From Neobacillus rhizophilus (GTDB lineage: Bacteria; Bacillota; Bacilli; Bacillales; Cytobacillaceae): a DNA stretch of 64,000 nucleotides. The stretch lies in NCBI RefSeq assembly GCF_018343535.1, contig NZ_JAGYPF010000002.1, positions 398,103 through 462,102 of the forward strand. The letters run 5' to 3'. Every line of letters starts with the position of its first letter. Position 1 is the first letter of the stretch. This document shows, piece after piece, positions 1 to 8,088 of the stretch. Below the pieces are notes generated by a model. That model was not told the DNA's origin. It ran no database searches and saw only the letters and a list, made by a program, of their open reading frames with translations. A program made the translations under genes and the position numbers.

Positions 1-155
1 AAAATGAAATTTATGTTTCGGCATTTTTTTCATAAAATCACCTCTAACTTATTTTACCATTATTTTCGAGACAGGTGTTCATGGAGGTGGTTGGGAAGAG
101 AGGAGCTTAAACGATCGGGGGCAAGAATTAAACAAGACAATCATTAACTTAAATA

Positions 156-1415
156 TTATACCTTCCTTATGGTGAAAAACTTTCTTATAAGCCAAGGTCC
201 TGGTGTAAATCCCAGTGTTAATTGCCATGCGCCTATCCCTTGTAAACCATAGTCTCGAACTAACATCATTTTAGCTGCCATACTTCTTACGTCTTCAAAC
301 CAAACTTCATGTGTGACTCCCCCTTGATCTCTATAGCGAAAAGAAGGAGACTCCCATTCAGTTGAATACTGTATCGGTGATTGGAACCTCATGGCCGTTT
401 CCACAGCATCTTGATTTGAAATGGCTGGAGCAACACTTCCAGGACGGTACGGAATAACCCAATCATACCCGTATAAAGGAACGCCAATAATAATTTTCCT
501 GCGGGGAACATTACTTATAGCAAATTCAATTGTTCTTCGTACATCTGGAATAGAAGCTACAGGTCCTGGTTCACTTCCTGCATGGTGAAAATCATATGCC
601 ATGATAAACATAAAGTCCACTACTGATCCTATTCCTCCGAAATCATACCCCTTTAGCCAAGGAATTTCTTCACTTGTCTTTGCAGGAACAGCAACGGTTA
701 GAGTGCGTCCTAATGGCTTTAAACGATCCCGTAATTCACTTAAAAAGCCTGTATACAGATCTCTATCCACAGCCAAAACGCGTTCAAAGTCAATATTAAC
801 CCCGCCATACCCCCTATTCGTTACTAAATTAGTTATATTATTAACTAAATTCGTCCTTGCGGTAGGATTATTTATTGCTTGATGAACCAGTTCGGGACTA
901 AAACCCCCGGGTGTCAAATTGGTAATCGTTGCAATGGGTCTTACCCTTAAACTCCAAAGTGTTTGAATTGCAGTCAAGTCATCTAGGGTGTTAGCAATAT
1001 CCCCGTTACCAGCAATGTGGTATTCAAAAATCGAAATAGCTGTACTATAAGGGGCAAAATCCCTGATTAAATTCCGATCCAATTCCGGGGATCTAACAGC
1101 ATAATAACCGATTATAGATGCCAAGTAATTCGTTCTGGGAATCGTTAATTTCATCCCTGGTTGTAATAAATTGGGGGTTATTGAGGGATTGGCTGCTCTT
1201 AATTGCTCTAAGGTAACAAATGCTTTTCCTGCAATACTAGTTAGTGAGTCGCCCGGCTGAACAGTATATATATAAAGCGGTATAAGAAGTGCTTGGCCTT
1301 GAACGATATTCGTTTCCCCTAAACCGTTGGTACTACGGATCTGATCAACAGAAGCATCGTACCTTATGCTTATTGAGAATAAAGAATCACCCGGCTGAAC
1401 GATGTGAAGAAACAT
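156..1415 (-). CDS. LysM-LysM-GH18 spore-type peptidoglycan hydrolase (YaaH/SleL-like)
   Basis: Predicted to act on spore cortex or cell-wall peptidoglycan. Two N-terminal LysM repeats (about residues 4-48 and 50-95, each with a QPGDSL motif) bind glycan. A GH18 catalytic barrel follows from about residue 105, with the motif NIDFE carrying the acid/base Glu near residue 211. Length (about 419 aa) and order match the B. subtilis YaaH family of cortical-fragment glucosaminidases. I place the start at the ATG 1415, seven bases after GGAGG, rather than the TTG two codons upstream. There is no classical signal peptide, which is usual for this family because LysM domains target it to the spore. It is monocistronic. 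Family assignment is confident; the exact germination role is inferred. Confidence 0.9.
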   Translation of the reverse strand: MFLHIVQPGDSLFSISIRYDASVDQIRSTNGLGETNIVQGQALLIPLYIYTVQPGDSLTSIAGKAFVTLEQLRAANPSITPNLLQPGMKLTIPRTNYLASIIGYYAVRSPELDRNLIRDFAPYSTAISIFEYHIAGNGDIANTLDDLTAIQTLWSLRVRPIATITNLTPGGFSPELVHQAINNPTARTNLVNNITNLVTNRGYGGVNIDFERVLAVDRDLYTGFLSELRDRLKPLGRTLTVAVPAKTSEEIPWLKGYDFGGIGSVVDFMFIMAYDFHHAGSEPGPVASIPDVRRTIEFAISNVPRRKIIIGVPLYGYDWVIPYRPGSVAPAISNQDAVETAMRFQSPIQYSTEWESPSFRYRDQGGVTHEVWFEDVRSMAAKMMLVRDYGLQGIGAWQLTLGFTPGPWLIRKFFTIRKV

Positions 1416-1631
1416 GGTCAACCCTCCAATACACCATTTATGATTAGACTCAAAAGAATTTCAAATTTGGGATACTATGTAAATAATATTACCTATCCAG
1501 CCTATATATGCTTTTACCAAGTCAATATTGTTAGGGATTGGGTACTATACCCAAAGTGCTTAAGTGGCGGTCGTTTTTTTTAGTTGTTTTAAGGGAGATT
1601 TGTGAGTAACACTATCCTTTTGATGAAAACT

Positions 1632-1667
1632 AAAAATCCCCAAAGTATCTCTTTACTTTGGGGGATG
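1632..1667 (-). terminator. Intrinsic terminator overlapping the VanW stop codon
   Basis: A hairpin pairs CCCCAAAGTA with TACTTTGGGG, with a U-rich tail when read on the minus strand. Its 5' arm contains the last codons of the VanW gene, so the TAA lies inside the hairpin. Confidence 0.75.
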
Positions 1668-2552
1668 TTGCCGAGCAGGAAGGTATGGAACCTCCTTTGG
1701 CGTATATGTGATGACATCAGAAGAATAGATTTCAATTTGTAATTTATGTTTTGACGCATTTGTATGAATGAGTATAGGTTGATTGTATTCATTTTTAAAG
1801 ATGAAATCAGGCCCGTTCCAACTGACGGTGGCATCCCGCTCTGGCGGAACGTATGAAACCTCTTTACTATGCGAATAACGCTTAACGACTTTTAAACCTG
1901 CATTATCCACTGCATTAAAAAGGGTAGAGGATACTTGACAAATTCCACCGCCTAAGTCTTCTGCATATTCCCCTTTCACAATGACAGTGGCAGGCAGATA
2001 TCCTTTTCCTGCGGATCTTTCACCAACCACTTTATTAAAGGAAAATGTTTCACCTGGAAAAAGTACATAATTATTAATGGCATTTGCAGCAAGATAAATA
2101 TTATTGTTTCTTTCTTTGTTATTGGAGCTGAAGAATGTAACATATTCTCCAATTTTTTTTGCTCTAATATTTTCAAGCAATTCACTGTCGACCATTGGAA
2201 AAGTGGTTTGTAAAGGGACCTCGAATTCAGATGAAGTATTGTTAAAATAATAAGTGATAATTTTTTCTGTGAAAACTTCGCGGTTTAAATGGTAACCGAC
2301 TTGTTCTGGAATAATATTCCCATTAATATCTATCATTGCATTTTTAGGGTTTTTTGTAACCTGCTGATCGATTTCGTCCATGAATTTTTGAAACTTATCA
2401 TTATCGATAATAGGTAAGAATGGCAAGTGCATCGACAAATTAGTAAGGTTAGCAACTGAGATCGGATGGCCGTTGTGAGTGATCACTAAATTTCCTGGCA
2501 TCGTCACTTGTTGAGACAACATGATTAGCCCAAGTAACCAACTGAAATTCAT
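1653..2552 (-). CDS. VanW-family protein
   Basis: The C-terminal half is a clear VanW domain: FPGETFSFN, then GYLPA, then the signature GGGICQVSSTLFNA, then a beta-rich end. The family occurs in vancomycin-resistance clusters and widely in Bacillus (YoaR-like), and its biochemical role is not settled. The N-terminus (MNFSWLLGLIML) is a short hydrophobic segment that could be a signal or anchor. An ATG at 2576 also exists, but the ribosome site AGGGAGG lies inside that extension, 9 bases before the ATG at 2552, so I use 2552. Monocistronic, with an intrinsic terminator over the stop codon. Confidence 0.88.
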   Translation of the reverse strand: MNFSWLLGLIMLSQQVTMPGNLVITHNGHPISVANLTNLSMHLPFLPIIDNDKFQKFMDEIDQQVTKNPKNAMIDINGNIIPEQVGYHLNREVFTEKIITYYFNNTSSEFEVPLQTTFPMVDSELLENIRAKKIGEYVTFFSSNNKERNNNIYLAANAINNYVLFPGETFSFNKVVGERSAGKGYLPATVIVKGEYAEDLGGGICQVSSTLFNAVDNAGLKVVKRYSHSKEVSYVPPERDATVSWNGPDFIFKNEYNQPILIHTNASKHKLQIEIYSSDVITYTPKEVPYLPARQHPPK

Positions 2553-2576
2553 CTGTTTATACCTCCCTACTATCAT

Positions 2577-2963
2577 TATGAGTTGAAATCACTATTTCAT
2601 GTACTGGGAGGTCTACTTCAGTACATTTCTTTCTGGAAAGGAATCCTTTTGCAGCCAAGATTGTTAGGAATTGTATAAATTTTTGTCGTTCAAATACTAA
2701 CACGAATCAAGGCCAGAATGGGTTCTGTAGTGAAATAAAAAGCATATTAGAACCTTTCAATGCGTTTGGTATTTTTCTTTGTCAGCCACCATATCATCTC
2801 CTACCGATAATATGTCCAGCTTTTACCTTGATAATAAAAGAATCAGGGTATTTAGCTTTTATTAAGAATTAACGCTTATTTTTGTGGTACTTCATAAACT
2901 TCGGAGCATATCCCTTCTCATTTTCCAAGGAGACAATAAACTTCAAAAAAGTTTTCCTTCTTT
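2577..2963. other. Intergenic region without a gene
   Basis: AT-rich spacer between the divergent VanW and FAD-oxidoreductase genes. I see no gene in it. The ECF41-type promoter lies at its right edge. Confidence 0.6.
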
Positions 2964-2964
2964 T

Positions 2965-2991
2965 TGTCACAAAATCATCCGCTCACCCGTT
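2965..2991 (+). promoter_or_regulatory. ECF41-type promoter of the oxidoreductase-sigma operon
   Basis: TGTCACA (2965-2971), 16 bases, then CGTT (2988-2991). Published ECF41 target promoters have a TGTCACA -35 and a CGTC -10, so only the last base differs. The position fits a start about 30 bases before the TTG at 3024. Confidence 0.72.
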
Positions 2992-3023
2992 ATGTTTGTA
3001 AACAATCGAAAAGGGTGATTACA

Positions 3024-4319
3024 TTGACAAAATATGATGTTGCAATAGTAGGCGGGGGAATTGCGGGCTTAACTGCCGCGATTTATGCCGCAAAGGCAGG
3101 AAAGAAAACGATCGTTCTGGAACAAAGCAAACGGTTGGGAGGAAGGGCCATTACCAATAAAAAGCAGGGTGTCTATTTTAATTTAGGCGGTCATGCCTTG
3201 TATAATGGGGAAGCGTATAAAACATTTCGCGAACTCGGATTGAAATTAGAGGGAAGCTCACCTTCTGTTGATGCATATGGATTATGGAAAAATCAATTAT
3301 TAACCATGCCAACGAATATTTCATCCCTCCTTCAAAGTCCGCTTCTAAGCTGGGGAGGAAAGCTCGAATTTGCAAAATGGTTTATAAAATTTGGGAAAAT
3401 GGATACAAGAGTCTTGGGTCAAATTAGCATCCGAGATTGGATTGAAACTGAAATACAGGACCCGATGCTGCGCAATCTGTTCTATTCACTGCTTCGAACA
3501 ACGACTTATACTGCTGCACTTGATTTACACCCGGCCGGACCAGCTTTAAAGCATATGCAACATGCATTGCTTGGTGTTTTCTATCTGGATAAAGGTTGGG
3601 GGTCGCTCGTAGATGAGCTTTATGAGCATGCTGTCCAGCTGGAAGTAAAAGTAGTCACCAATTGCAAAGCGGCTTTAATCGAACATCATGAGCAAAAAGT
3701 CCGCTCGATTTTATGTGCCGATGGCAGTAAAATAGATGCAACGAATGTTATCTTGACTACACCCCCAGCTATTTCTTACAACCTGGTCCCTCATGCAGAA
3801 CATACGGCACTCGATACGTGGAAAAAGCAAGCAATCGCTGTTACCGGCGCCTGCCTAGATGTTGGCTTACGCCAGCTGCCCAATCCTAAACACCAATTTA
3901 TCTACGGCGTAGATCAACCCATTTTATATTCCAATCATTCACGTGCCGGAAAACCACGCCCGGCCATCCTAAGTGACGATGAAATACAAGTAGTTTCGCT
4001 TTTCAAATATCTGGGCCCGCAAACGGACCCGGAGCAGGATGAAAGAGAGTTAGAACAGGTGTTAGATCTCGCTCAGCCTGGTTGGCGAAATCACGTGGTT
4101 GCCCGGCAGTATCTGCCCAAAATGACGGTGGTTCATGATTTTCCTCATCTGAATCGAATCGAAAATCCAGGTCCCACAGTACCTGAAATTGAAGGGCTTT
4201 ATGTCGCCGGTGATTGGGCATCGCATGGGGAACTGCTCGTAGACGCATGTGTGGCCAGTGCGAAACGTGCTGTTTCACAGCTATCGAACGTCAGAAAGGA
4301 TACCGAATTATGTGTGTAG
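3024..4319 (+). CDS. FAD-dependent amine oxidase/phytoene desaturase-like oxidoreductase
   Basis: The N-terminus carries the Rossmann FAD motif VGGGIAGLTAAIYAA, then LGGRA, typical of the flavin amine oxidase/phytoene-desaturase superfamily. The C-terminus has the matching GLYVAGDWAS FAD-binding stretch. About 431 aa; substrate unknown. I choose the TTG at 3024 because AAAGGGTGAT lies just upstream, and because a longer version from the TTG at 2964 would place its start inside the -35 element. The stop overlaps the start of the ECF41 sigma gene by ten bases, so the two are translationally coupled. Oxidoreductases are the usual partners of ECF41 sigma factors, so regulation by the downstream protein is likely. 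Confidence 0.85.
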   Translation: MTKYDVAIVGGGIAGLTAAIYAAKAGKKTIVLEQSKRLGGRAITNKKQGVYFNLGGHALYNGEAYKTFRELGLKLEGSSPSVDAYGLWKNQLLTMPTNISSLLQSPLLSWGGKLEFAKWFIKFGKMDTRVLGQISIRDWIETEIQDPMLRNLFYSLLRTTTYTAALDLHPAGPALKHMQHALLGVFYLDKGWGSLVDELYEHAVQLEVKVVTNCKAALIEHHEQKVRSILCADGSKIDATNVILTTPPAISYNLVPHAEHTALDTWKKQAIAVTGACLDVGLRQLPNPKHQFIYGVDQPILYSNHSRAGKPRPAILSDDEIQVVSLFKYLGPQTDPEQDERELEQVLDLAQPGWRNHVVARQYLPKMTVVHDFPHLNRIENPGPTVPEIEGLYVAGDWASHGELLVDACVASAKRAVSQLSNVRKDTELCV

Positions 4320-5176
4320 AAACACTGTATCAAGCCTATCAGCCTCTGCTTTTCTCTTTAGCCTATCGCATGTTGGGCAGCGTGATGGATTCGGAGGATA
4401 TCGTGCAAGAAGCATTTATTGCCTTTAACCAGCTCCCTAACCGCGAAACGATTGAAAACAAAAAAGCCTATCTTTGCAAGATTGTCACCAATCGGTGTCT
4501 TGATTTAATCCGGTCATCCGCAAAGACACGCGAGGTATATGTTGGACCCTGGCTGCCGGAACCGTTGCTTGAAAAAGAGAATCCGGCAAACGACCCTTCA
4601 CAGGCCTTTTTACAACAAGAGTCTATCTCCACAGCCTATTTGCTATTGCTGCAGCAGCTCAATGCCAACGAGCGGGCCGTCTTTTTACTTCGCGAGGCTT
4701 TTCATTACTCCTATGATGAAATCGCAGAAATTCTCGACAAAAGCAGTGCGAACTGTCGGCAAATTTTCCACCGCGCAAAGAAAAGTATGGATTTTACCCC
4801 TGACCAGCAGCCATCCGTGACGATTATGGAATCAAAAATAAAAGAGTTTGTCCACAGCTTCTTAAATGGAGACATTACGCAAATATTGGAGCTTGTCAGC
4901 GAAGATATCGCAATGTACTCGGATGGCGGCGGAAAGGTACCAACAGCAAGGGTGCCTATTTTCGGCGCTGAAGGAGTCATCCGATTGCTGCAAAACCTGA
5001 TGAAAATGTATGCAGATAGGTTTACCTTCTCCTTTGCCACCTTCAATGGGAGTCCAGGACTGACTCTAACAACGGATAATAACCTTAAGTATGTCTATAC
5101 CTTCGCCTTTAATGGTAATCGGATTCAGACCATCTATATAGTTGGCAATCCCGACAAACTGCGGCATTTACCATAG
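4310..5176 (+). CDS. ECF41-group RNA polymerase sigma factor with C-terminal SnoaL-like domain
   Basis: Sigma region 2 (about residues 8-75, LAYRMLGSVMDSEDIVQEAF) and region 4 (about 110-160, with DEIAEIL) are followed by an extra NTF2/SnoaL-like domain to residue 289. Three signatures of group ECF41 are present: WLPEPL in the linker, DGGGK in the extension and NPDKL near the C-terminus. ECF41 factors lack a separate anti-sigma factor, and the extension itself tunes activity. The start is the ATG at 4310 behind AGAAAGGA; upstream in-frame codons lie inside the oxidoreductase gene. It probably transcribes its own operon from the promoter at 2965. The inducing signal cannot be read from the sequence. 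Confidence 0.92.
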   Translation: MCVETLYQAYQPLLFSLAYRMLGSVMDSEDIVQEAFIAFNQLPNRETIENKKAYLCKIVTNRCLDLIRSSAKTREVYVGPWLPEPLLEKENPANDPSQAFLQQESISTAYLLLLQQLNANERAVFLLREAFHYSYDEIAEILDKSSANCRQIFHRAKKSMDFTPDQQPSVTIMESKIKEFVHSFLNGDITQILELVSEDIAMYSDGGGKVPTARVPIFGAEGVIRLLQNLMKMYADRFTFSFATFNGSPGLTLTTDNNLKYVYTFAFNGNRIQTIYIVGNPDKLRHLP

Positions 5177-5234
5177 AGGAGAACATGCTTTAGACGTGGG
5201 GGAAAGTCGGTTTGCTTGTTAAGAACCGTATGAA

Positions 5235-5278
5235 AGAATCCATTTTAATCAAGATTGATTAAAATGGATTCTTTTTTA
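5235..5278 (+). terminator. Intrinsic terminator after the sigma gene
   Basis: Perfect stem AGAATCCATTTTAATCA with its complement, a 3-4 nt loop, then TTTTTT. A near copy lies at 7205-7247. Confidence 0.9.
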
Positions 5279-5544
5279 TTCAAATCGATTTCAATTACTT
5301 GGATCATCTCCATCCTGTTTCCGAGGATGATTAAATGACGTTTCGAACCGAACAAATGCCGATTTAGCCTATATAAAATCAATATCGGTTCTTGCAGGAA
5401 ATTTGTCCAAGTTTGTCGAACTATACCTAATAATGATTCTTTAGTTACATGATTTGGATATTTTGTTGTTTAACAAGGAACTAGATGGTGGAAATCTGAT
5501 TTTCATAACCATACGGATGAAAGGTGCTTTTTTTTGTGTTTAGT

Positions 5545-5559
5545 ATCGCCGGGCGATAT
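5545..5559. promoter_or_regulatory. Operator copy 1, TATCGC-N3-GCGATA
   Basis: Perfect 6-bp inverted repeat, 3-bp spacer, ahead of the decayed gene copy 1. The same element precedes copies 2 and 3. Confidence 0.7.
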
Positions 5560-5601
5560 GACTTGAAAAAGCATCCAAAAAACCTTCATATCTATTAGAA
5601 A

Positions 5602-5838
5602 ATGAGTTGTATATACGTTATGATATACAAAAAGCTCTCTCTTTCAAGGAAGTGGCAGAAGGAAGGGGGGATTGCAACACCCTCTGTTAGAAAATATAGC
5701 CAAATCTTAGAGCCAAATGGATATGAGTTTTTAAAAGGCCATTTGCATTCCTTTGATCAATCCGATCTCGAAGCACATATAGCGTTAAGCGATACGGAGC
5801 AGGCCAAAAAGGCATTCTGGATAAAAAGGGTGTTGTAG
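5602..5838 (+). pseudogene. Decayed copy 1 of the RacA-like HTH/coiled-coil gene
   Basis: Nucleotides closely match the start of the intact gene at 5981: the helix-turn-helix segment IATPSVRKYSQILEPNGYEFLK is recognisable (compare IATPTVRKYGQILERNGYEFLK). The ribosome site present in the intact copy (AGGAGGTCC) has been deleted, the operator is retained, and the frame ends after about 78 codons with an unrelated tail and no coiled coil. I read it as a truncated paralogue rather than a working short protein. Confidence 0.72.
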
Positions 5839-5883
5839 CGGTTGAAAACCTAAAGCAAAAACAGCGTCATCCTTAATAGAATT

Positions 5884-5904
5884 CCTCCAGATAGGAGGTT
5901 TTTG
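5884..5904 (+). terminator. Short hairpin with T-run between copy 1 and copy 2
   Basis: CCTCC-AGAT-AGGAGG followed by TTTTTG. Modest stem; probably ends transcripts entering from copy 1. Confidence 0.5.
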
Positions 5905-5910
5905 TATTTG

Positions 5911-5956
5911 TATCGCTTGGCGATATAGCTTGAAATAAATCCAAAAAACTTTCATA
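5911..5956 (+). promoter_or_regulatory. Operator copy 2 and promoter of the intact RacA-like gene
   Basis: Palindrome TATCGC-TTG-GCGATA at 5911-5925, immediately followed by a -35 TTGAAA (5930-5935), 17 bases, and a -10 CATAAT. A protein on the palindrome would abut the -35, so autoregulation by the encoded MerR-type HTH protein is a reasonable inference. Confidence 0.6.
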
Positions 5957-5980
5957 ATGTATTAGAATAGGAGGTCCGAT

Positions 5981-6688
5981 ATGAGACGTGATATACAACC
6001 GAATGAGCGAGCTTTCTCTTCCAAGGAAGTGGCAGAAGAAGTGGGGATTGCAACACCCACTGTTCGAAAATATGGCCAAATCTTAGAGCGAAATGGATAT
6101 GAGTTTTTAAAAGATGGCGATCGGCGTATCTTTGTTCAATCCGATCTAGAAGCGCTTATATCGTTACGCGATACAGACAAGCCGCTAGACGATACAGCTA
6201 AAGACCTTGTATATCAACAAAAAGAAAGATTAGAAGGATTCAATGAAACAGAGATAGCGACATCCGATACATTTGAAAATTTACCCCAAGACCCCAATCA
6301 ATTAAAAGAGGTATTAAGGTTTTTAGTCAATGAACTCGCAGCCACACGTGAAATGAATGTCCAACTGACAAACGATATGTCACAGCTTAGAACTGCGGTT
6401 TCTCGGCTGCAACAAGATCATCATAGTATAAGTTCTAATATTTCAAATTCGGCGCAAAAAACTAATGCTAAAATTGAAAAATTAACTGAACAACAAATGA
6501 CCCATTATGAAACATTACTGCAACAAGAAAAACAAATGAACGAATTCTTACAAGTAGAAATTCAAAATATGCGTGACGAACAAAAAAAAGAATGGCATTC
6601 ACAAAATGATTTTAATAAACGTTTAGAGGAAGCGATACAAAAACCTAAAGGGATATTGGAGAGGCTTTTTTTCATAATCCGAAAATAA
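5981..6688 (+). CDS. MerR-type HTH plus coiled-coil DNA-binding protein (RacA/DUF3967-like)
   Basis: About 235 aa. Residues 1-70 form a MerR/RacA-type helix-turn-helix (FSSKEVAEEVGIATPTVRKYG, then the RRIF wing). Residues about 105-215 are a long Gln/Glu/Lys-rich coiled coil, ending in KPKGILERLFF. This layout is that of RacA-like and DUF3967 proteins on Bacillus chromosomes and plasmids, which bind DNA and can bridge or tether it. It is not the RacA orthologue by sequence that I can see. It has an AGGAGG site. The gene lies between two broken copies of itself, each with the same upstream palindrome, so the unit has been duplicated twice. Role in regulation or DNA organisation is inferred. 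Confidence 0.8.
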   Translation: MRRDIQPNERAFSSKEVAEEVGIATPTVRKYGQILERNGYEFLKDGDRRIFVQSDLEALISLRDTDKPLDDTAKDLVYQQKERLEGFNETEIATSDTFENLPQDPNQLKEVLRFLVNELAATREMNVQLTNDMSQLRTAVSRLQQDHHSISSNISNSAQKTNAKIEKLTEQQMTHYETLLQQEKQMNEFLQVEIQNMRDEQKKEWHSQNDFNKRLEEAIQKPKGILERLFFIIRK

Positions 6689-6734
6689 GGTGCCTATTTA
6701 AGTTTTTTTGCTTAATCGGCTCTTTTTTTTTCCG

Positions 6735-6749
6735 TATCGCTGTGCGATA
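6735..6749. promoter_or_regulatory. Operator copy 3, TATCGC-N3-GCGATA
   Basis: Perfect palindrome TATCGC-TGT-GCGATA ahead of decayed copy 3. All three palindromes keep both arms, while the 3-bp spacer differs each time (CGG, TTG, TGT). Confidence 0.7.
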
Positions 6750-6802
6750 TAGGCACAATTAAATTTAGAACCCTCATAATTTAATAATATAGGCGGTCCG
6801 AT

Positions 6803-7022
6803 ATGCGACATGATATACATGGAATAAACAAGGTTTCTTCACCAAGCAAGTTAAAAAAGGAGTATGGATGCAACATTAGCTGTTCGAAAGTATGGCCAAA
6901 TCTTAGAGCTAATGTCCACGCGATTTAAAAAACGGCAATCCCCGTATCTTTTTCAATTCGAAATCTATAGCGATACCCGATATAGACAAGCCCCTAGACG
7001 ATATCACAAGCAGATCAAAACA
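6803..7022 (+). pseudogene. Decayed copy 3 of the RacA-like HTH/coiled-coil gene
   Basis: Begins like the intact copy (GGCGGTCCGATATG, then a GACATGATATACA-type start) and retains the segments for VRKYGQILEL and DIDKPLDDI in different frames. Several indels break the frame and no coiled-coil part remains. Confidence 0.7.
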
Positions 7023-7340
7023 GATATTCCTTTGTTCGAATAGTCGGAGTCATTATTCTTCAAATTTCAACAAATTCCCGGGAAATACCTAAAATTTTGC
7101 TAATGGATGTTAATGCTTACCTAATATAAATAAAAATGCACTGAAAGTTAGGGGGGGAAATGTCCCGCGATTTTTAACCGAATACAGTCATCTATTTTTC
7201 AAAAAGAATCCATTTTAATCAAGAGTGATTAATATGGATTCTTTTTTATTCCAAACGATTTGATGTCCCAGTACATTTCTCCAGTAAGATAAATTGTCAA
7301 CCTGATAGGTTATCCTTATAAAAGGAAACAAAAGATTTTA
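7023..7340. other. Gene-free spacer with a duplicated terminator
   Basis: No gene seen. It holds a T-tailed hairpin at 7205-7247 almost identical to the terminator at 5235-5278. This suggests that a segment including that terminator was copied together with the RacA-like cassettes. Confidence 0.55.
7205..7247 (+). terminator. Second copy of the 5235 terminator
   Basis: AGAATCCATTTTAATCA paired with TGATTAATATGGATTCT, one mismatch, then TTTTTT. It ends transcripts coming out of the decayed copy 3. Confidence 0.8.
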
Positions 7341-7360
7341 ATTTAATAAAAAATAATCAC

Positions 7361-7398
7361 AATATTCCTTTACAGGAATATTCTTATTGTGTTATATT
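7361..7398 (+). promoter_or_regulatory. ArsR-type operator over the promoter of the regulator gene
   Basis: AATATTCC-N6-GGAATATT (7361-7382) is a perfect inverted repeat whose spacer is the -35 TTTACA (7369-7374). A TTATAT -10 follows at 7392. A further GGAATATT half-site lies at 7407. This is the expected layout for an autorepressed ArsR-family gene. Confidence 0.65.
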
Positions 7399-7556
7399 CT
7401 GTTTAAGGAATATTATTCAGAGTTAGAACTCCGTACTTGGAGAATTGTGTGCAGTTGGGTGGGGATATTGAGACAGAGTACTTTTTATAATTAAATTAAA
7501 AAGGGTTAAATGAATATTAAATTTAGCTGTTTTATGGATAGGGGTGGGTTCTATCA

Positions 7557-7880
7557 ATGGATACTACAACACTGAACGCTCTTTCCGAACCCAATCGTTT
7601 ACAGATTGTAGAGCTTTTGCGAGAAGGTCCCCTTACAGTGGGGGAAATTTCCGAACGCTTACAAATCCGTCAGCCACAAGTTTCTAAACACCTTCGTGTT
7701 CTTAGTGATGCCGGAATTGTTAAAGTACACGCTGATGCAAATCGGCGCATCTACCAATTACGACCTGAGCCATTTATCCAATTAAATGCGTGGCTTGAGT
7801 CTTATCGCCGAATTTGGGAAGAAAGATTTGATAGCTTGGACGATTATTTAAAGGAAATGCAAGAAAAAGAAGAAAAATAA
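7557..7880 (+). CDS. ArsR-family winged-helix repressor
   Basis: 107 aa with the canonical ArsR recognition core (LSEPNRLQIVELL, then LQIRQPQVSKHLRVLSDAGIV, then a winged RRIYQLR). There are no Cys/His metal-binding residues of the ArsR/SmtB types, so it is probably not a metal sensor. This subgroup is typically found next to SRPBCC (AHSA1) genes, as here. It probably represses its own promoter at 7361-7398 and perhaps the SRPBCC genes downstream. Start ATG behind GGGGTGGG. Confidence 0.88.
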   Translation: MDTTTLNALSEPNRLQIVELLREGPLTVGEISERLQIRQPQVSKHLRVLSDAGIVKVHADANRRIYQLRPEPFIQLNAWLESYRRIWEERFDSLDDYLKEMQEKEEK

Positions 7881-7907
7881 AACCTAAAATTAATGGATGT
7901 TTTAAAA

Positions 7908-8020
7908 ATGAATACAAAAAAGCAGACGGCCGTGGAAGTTAAAGGGAAGGAAATAATTGTAAAAATATTTTTAATGCATCCTGTGAACTAATCAGGAAAG
8001 CATGGACTCAACCGACTTGA
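7908..8020 (+). pseudogene. Frameshifted remnant of an SRPBCC/AHSA1 gene
   Basis: The ATG at 7908 opens a reading frame with KEIIVKIF. After a one-base shift the next frame reads NASCELIRKAWTQPT and then stops. Together they give the N-terminal AHSA1 signature (…FNAP-ELV-KAWT-P…) shared with the two downstream genes. Only about 35 codons survive, so it is a dead third copy. Confidence 0.65.
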
Positions 8021-8088
8021 AGCACAGTTGAAAGCAATGCGTTAATCCATTTGAAAAATATAAAACATTTTAACAAGGAGGAAATACA

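Noticed and set aside
1..155. Left edge of the window
   Set aside because: Short, no frame or hairpin strong enough to call.
2964..3023. Longer N-terminus for the FAD oxidoreductase from a TTG at 2964
   Set aside because: That TTG overlaps the TGTCACA -35 element. The TTG at 3024 has its own ribosome site and begins just before the Rossmann motif.
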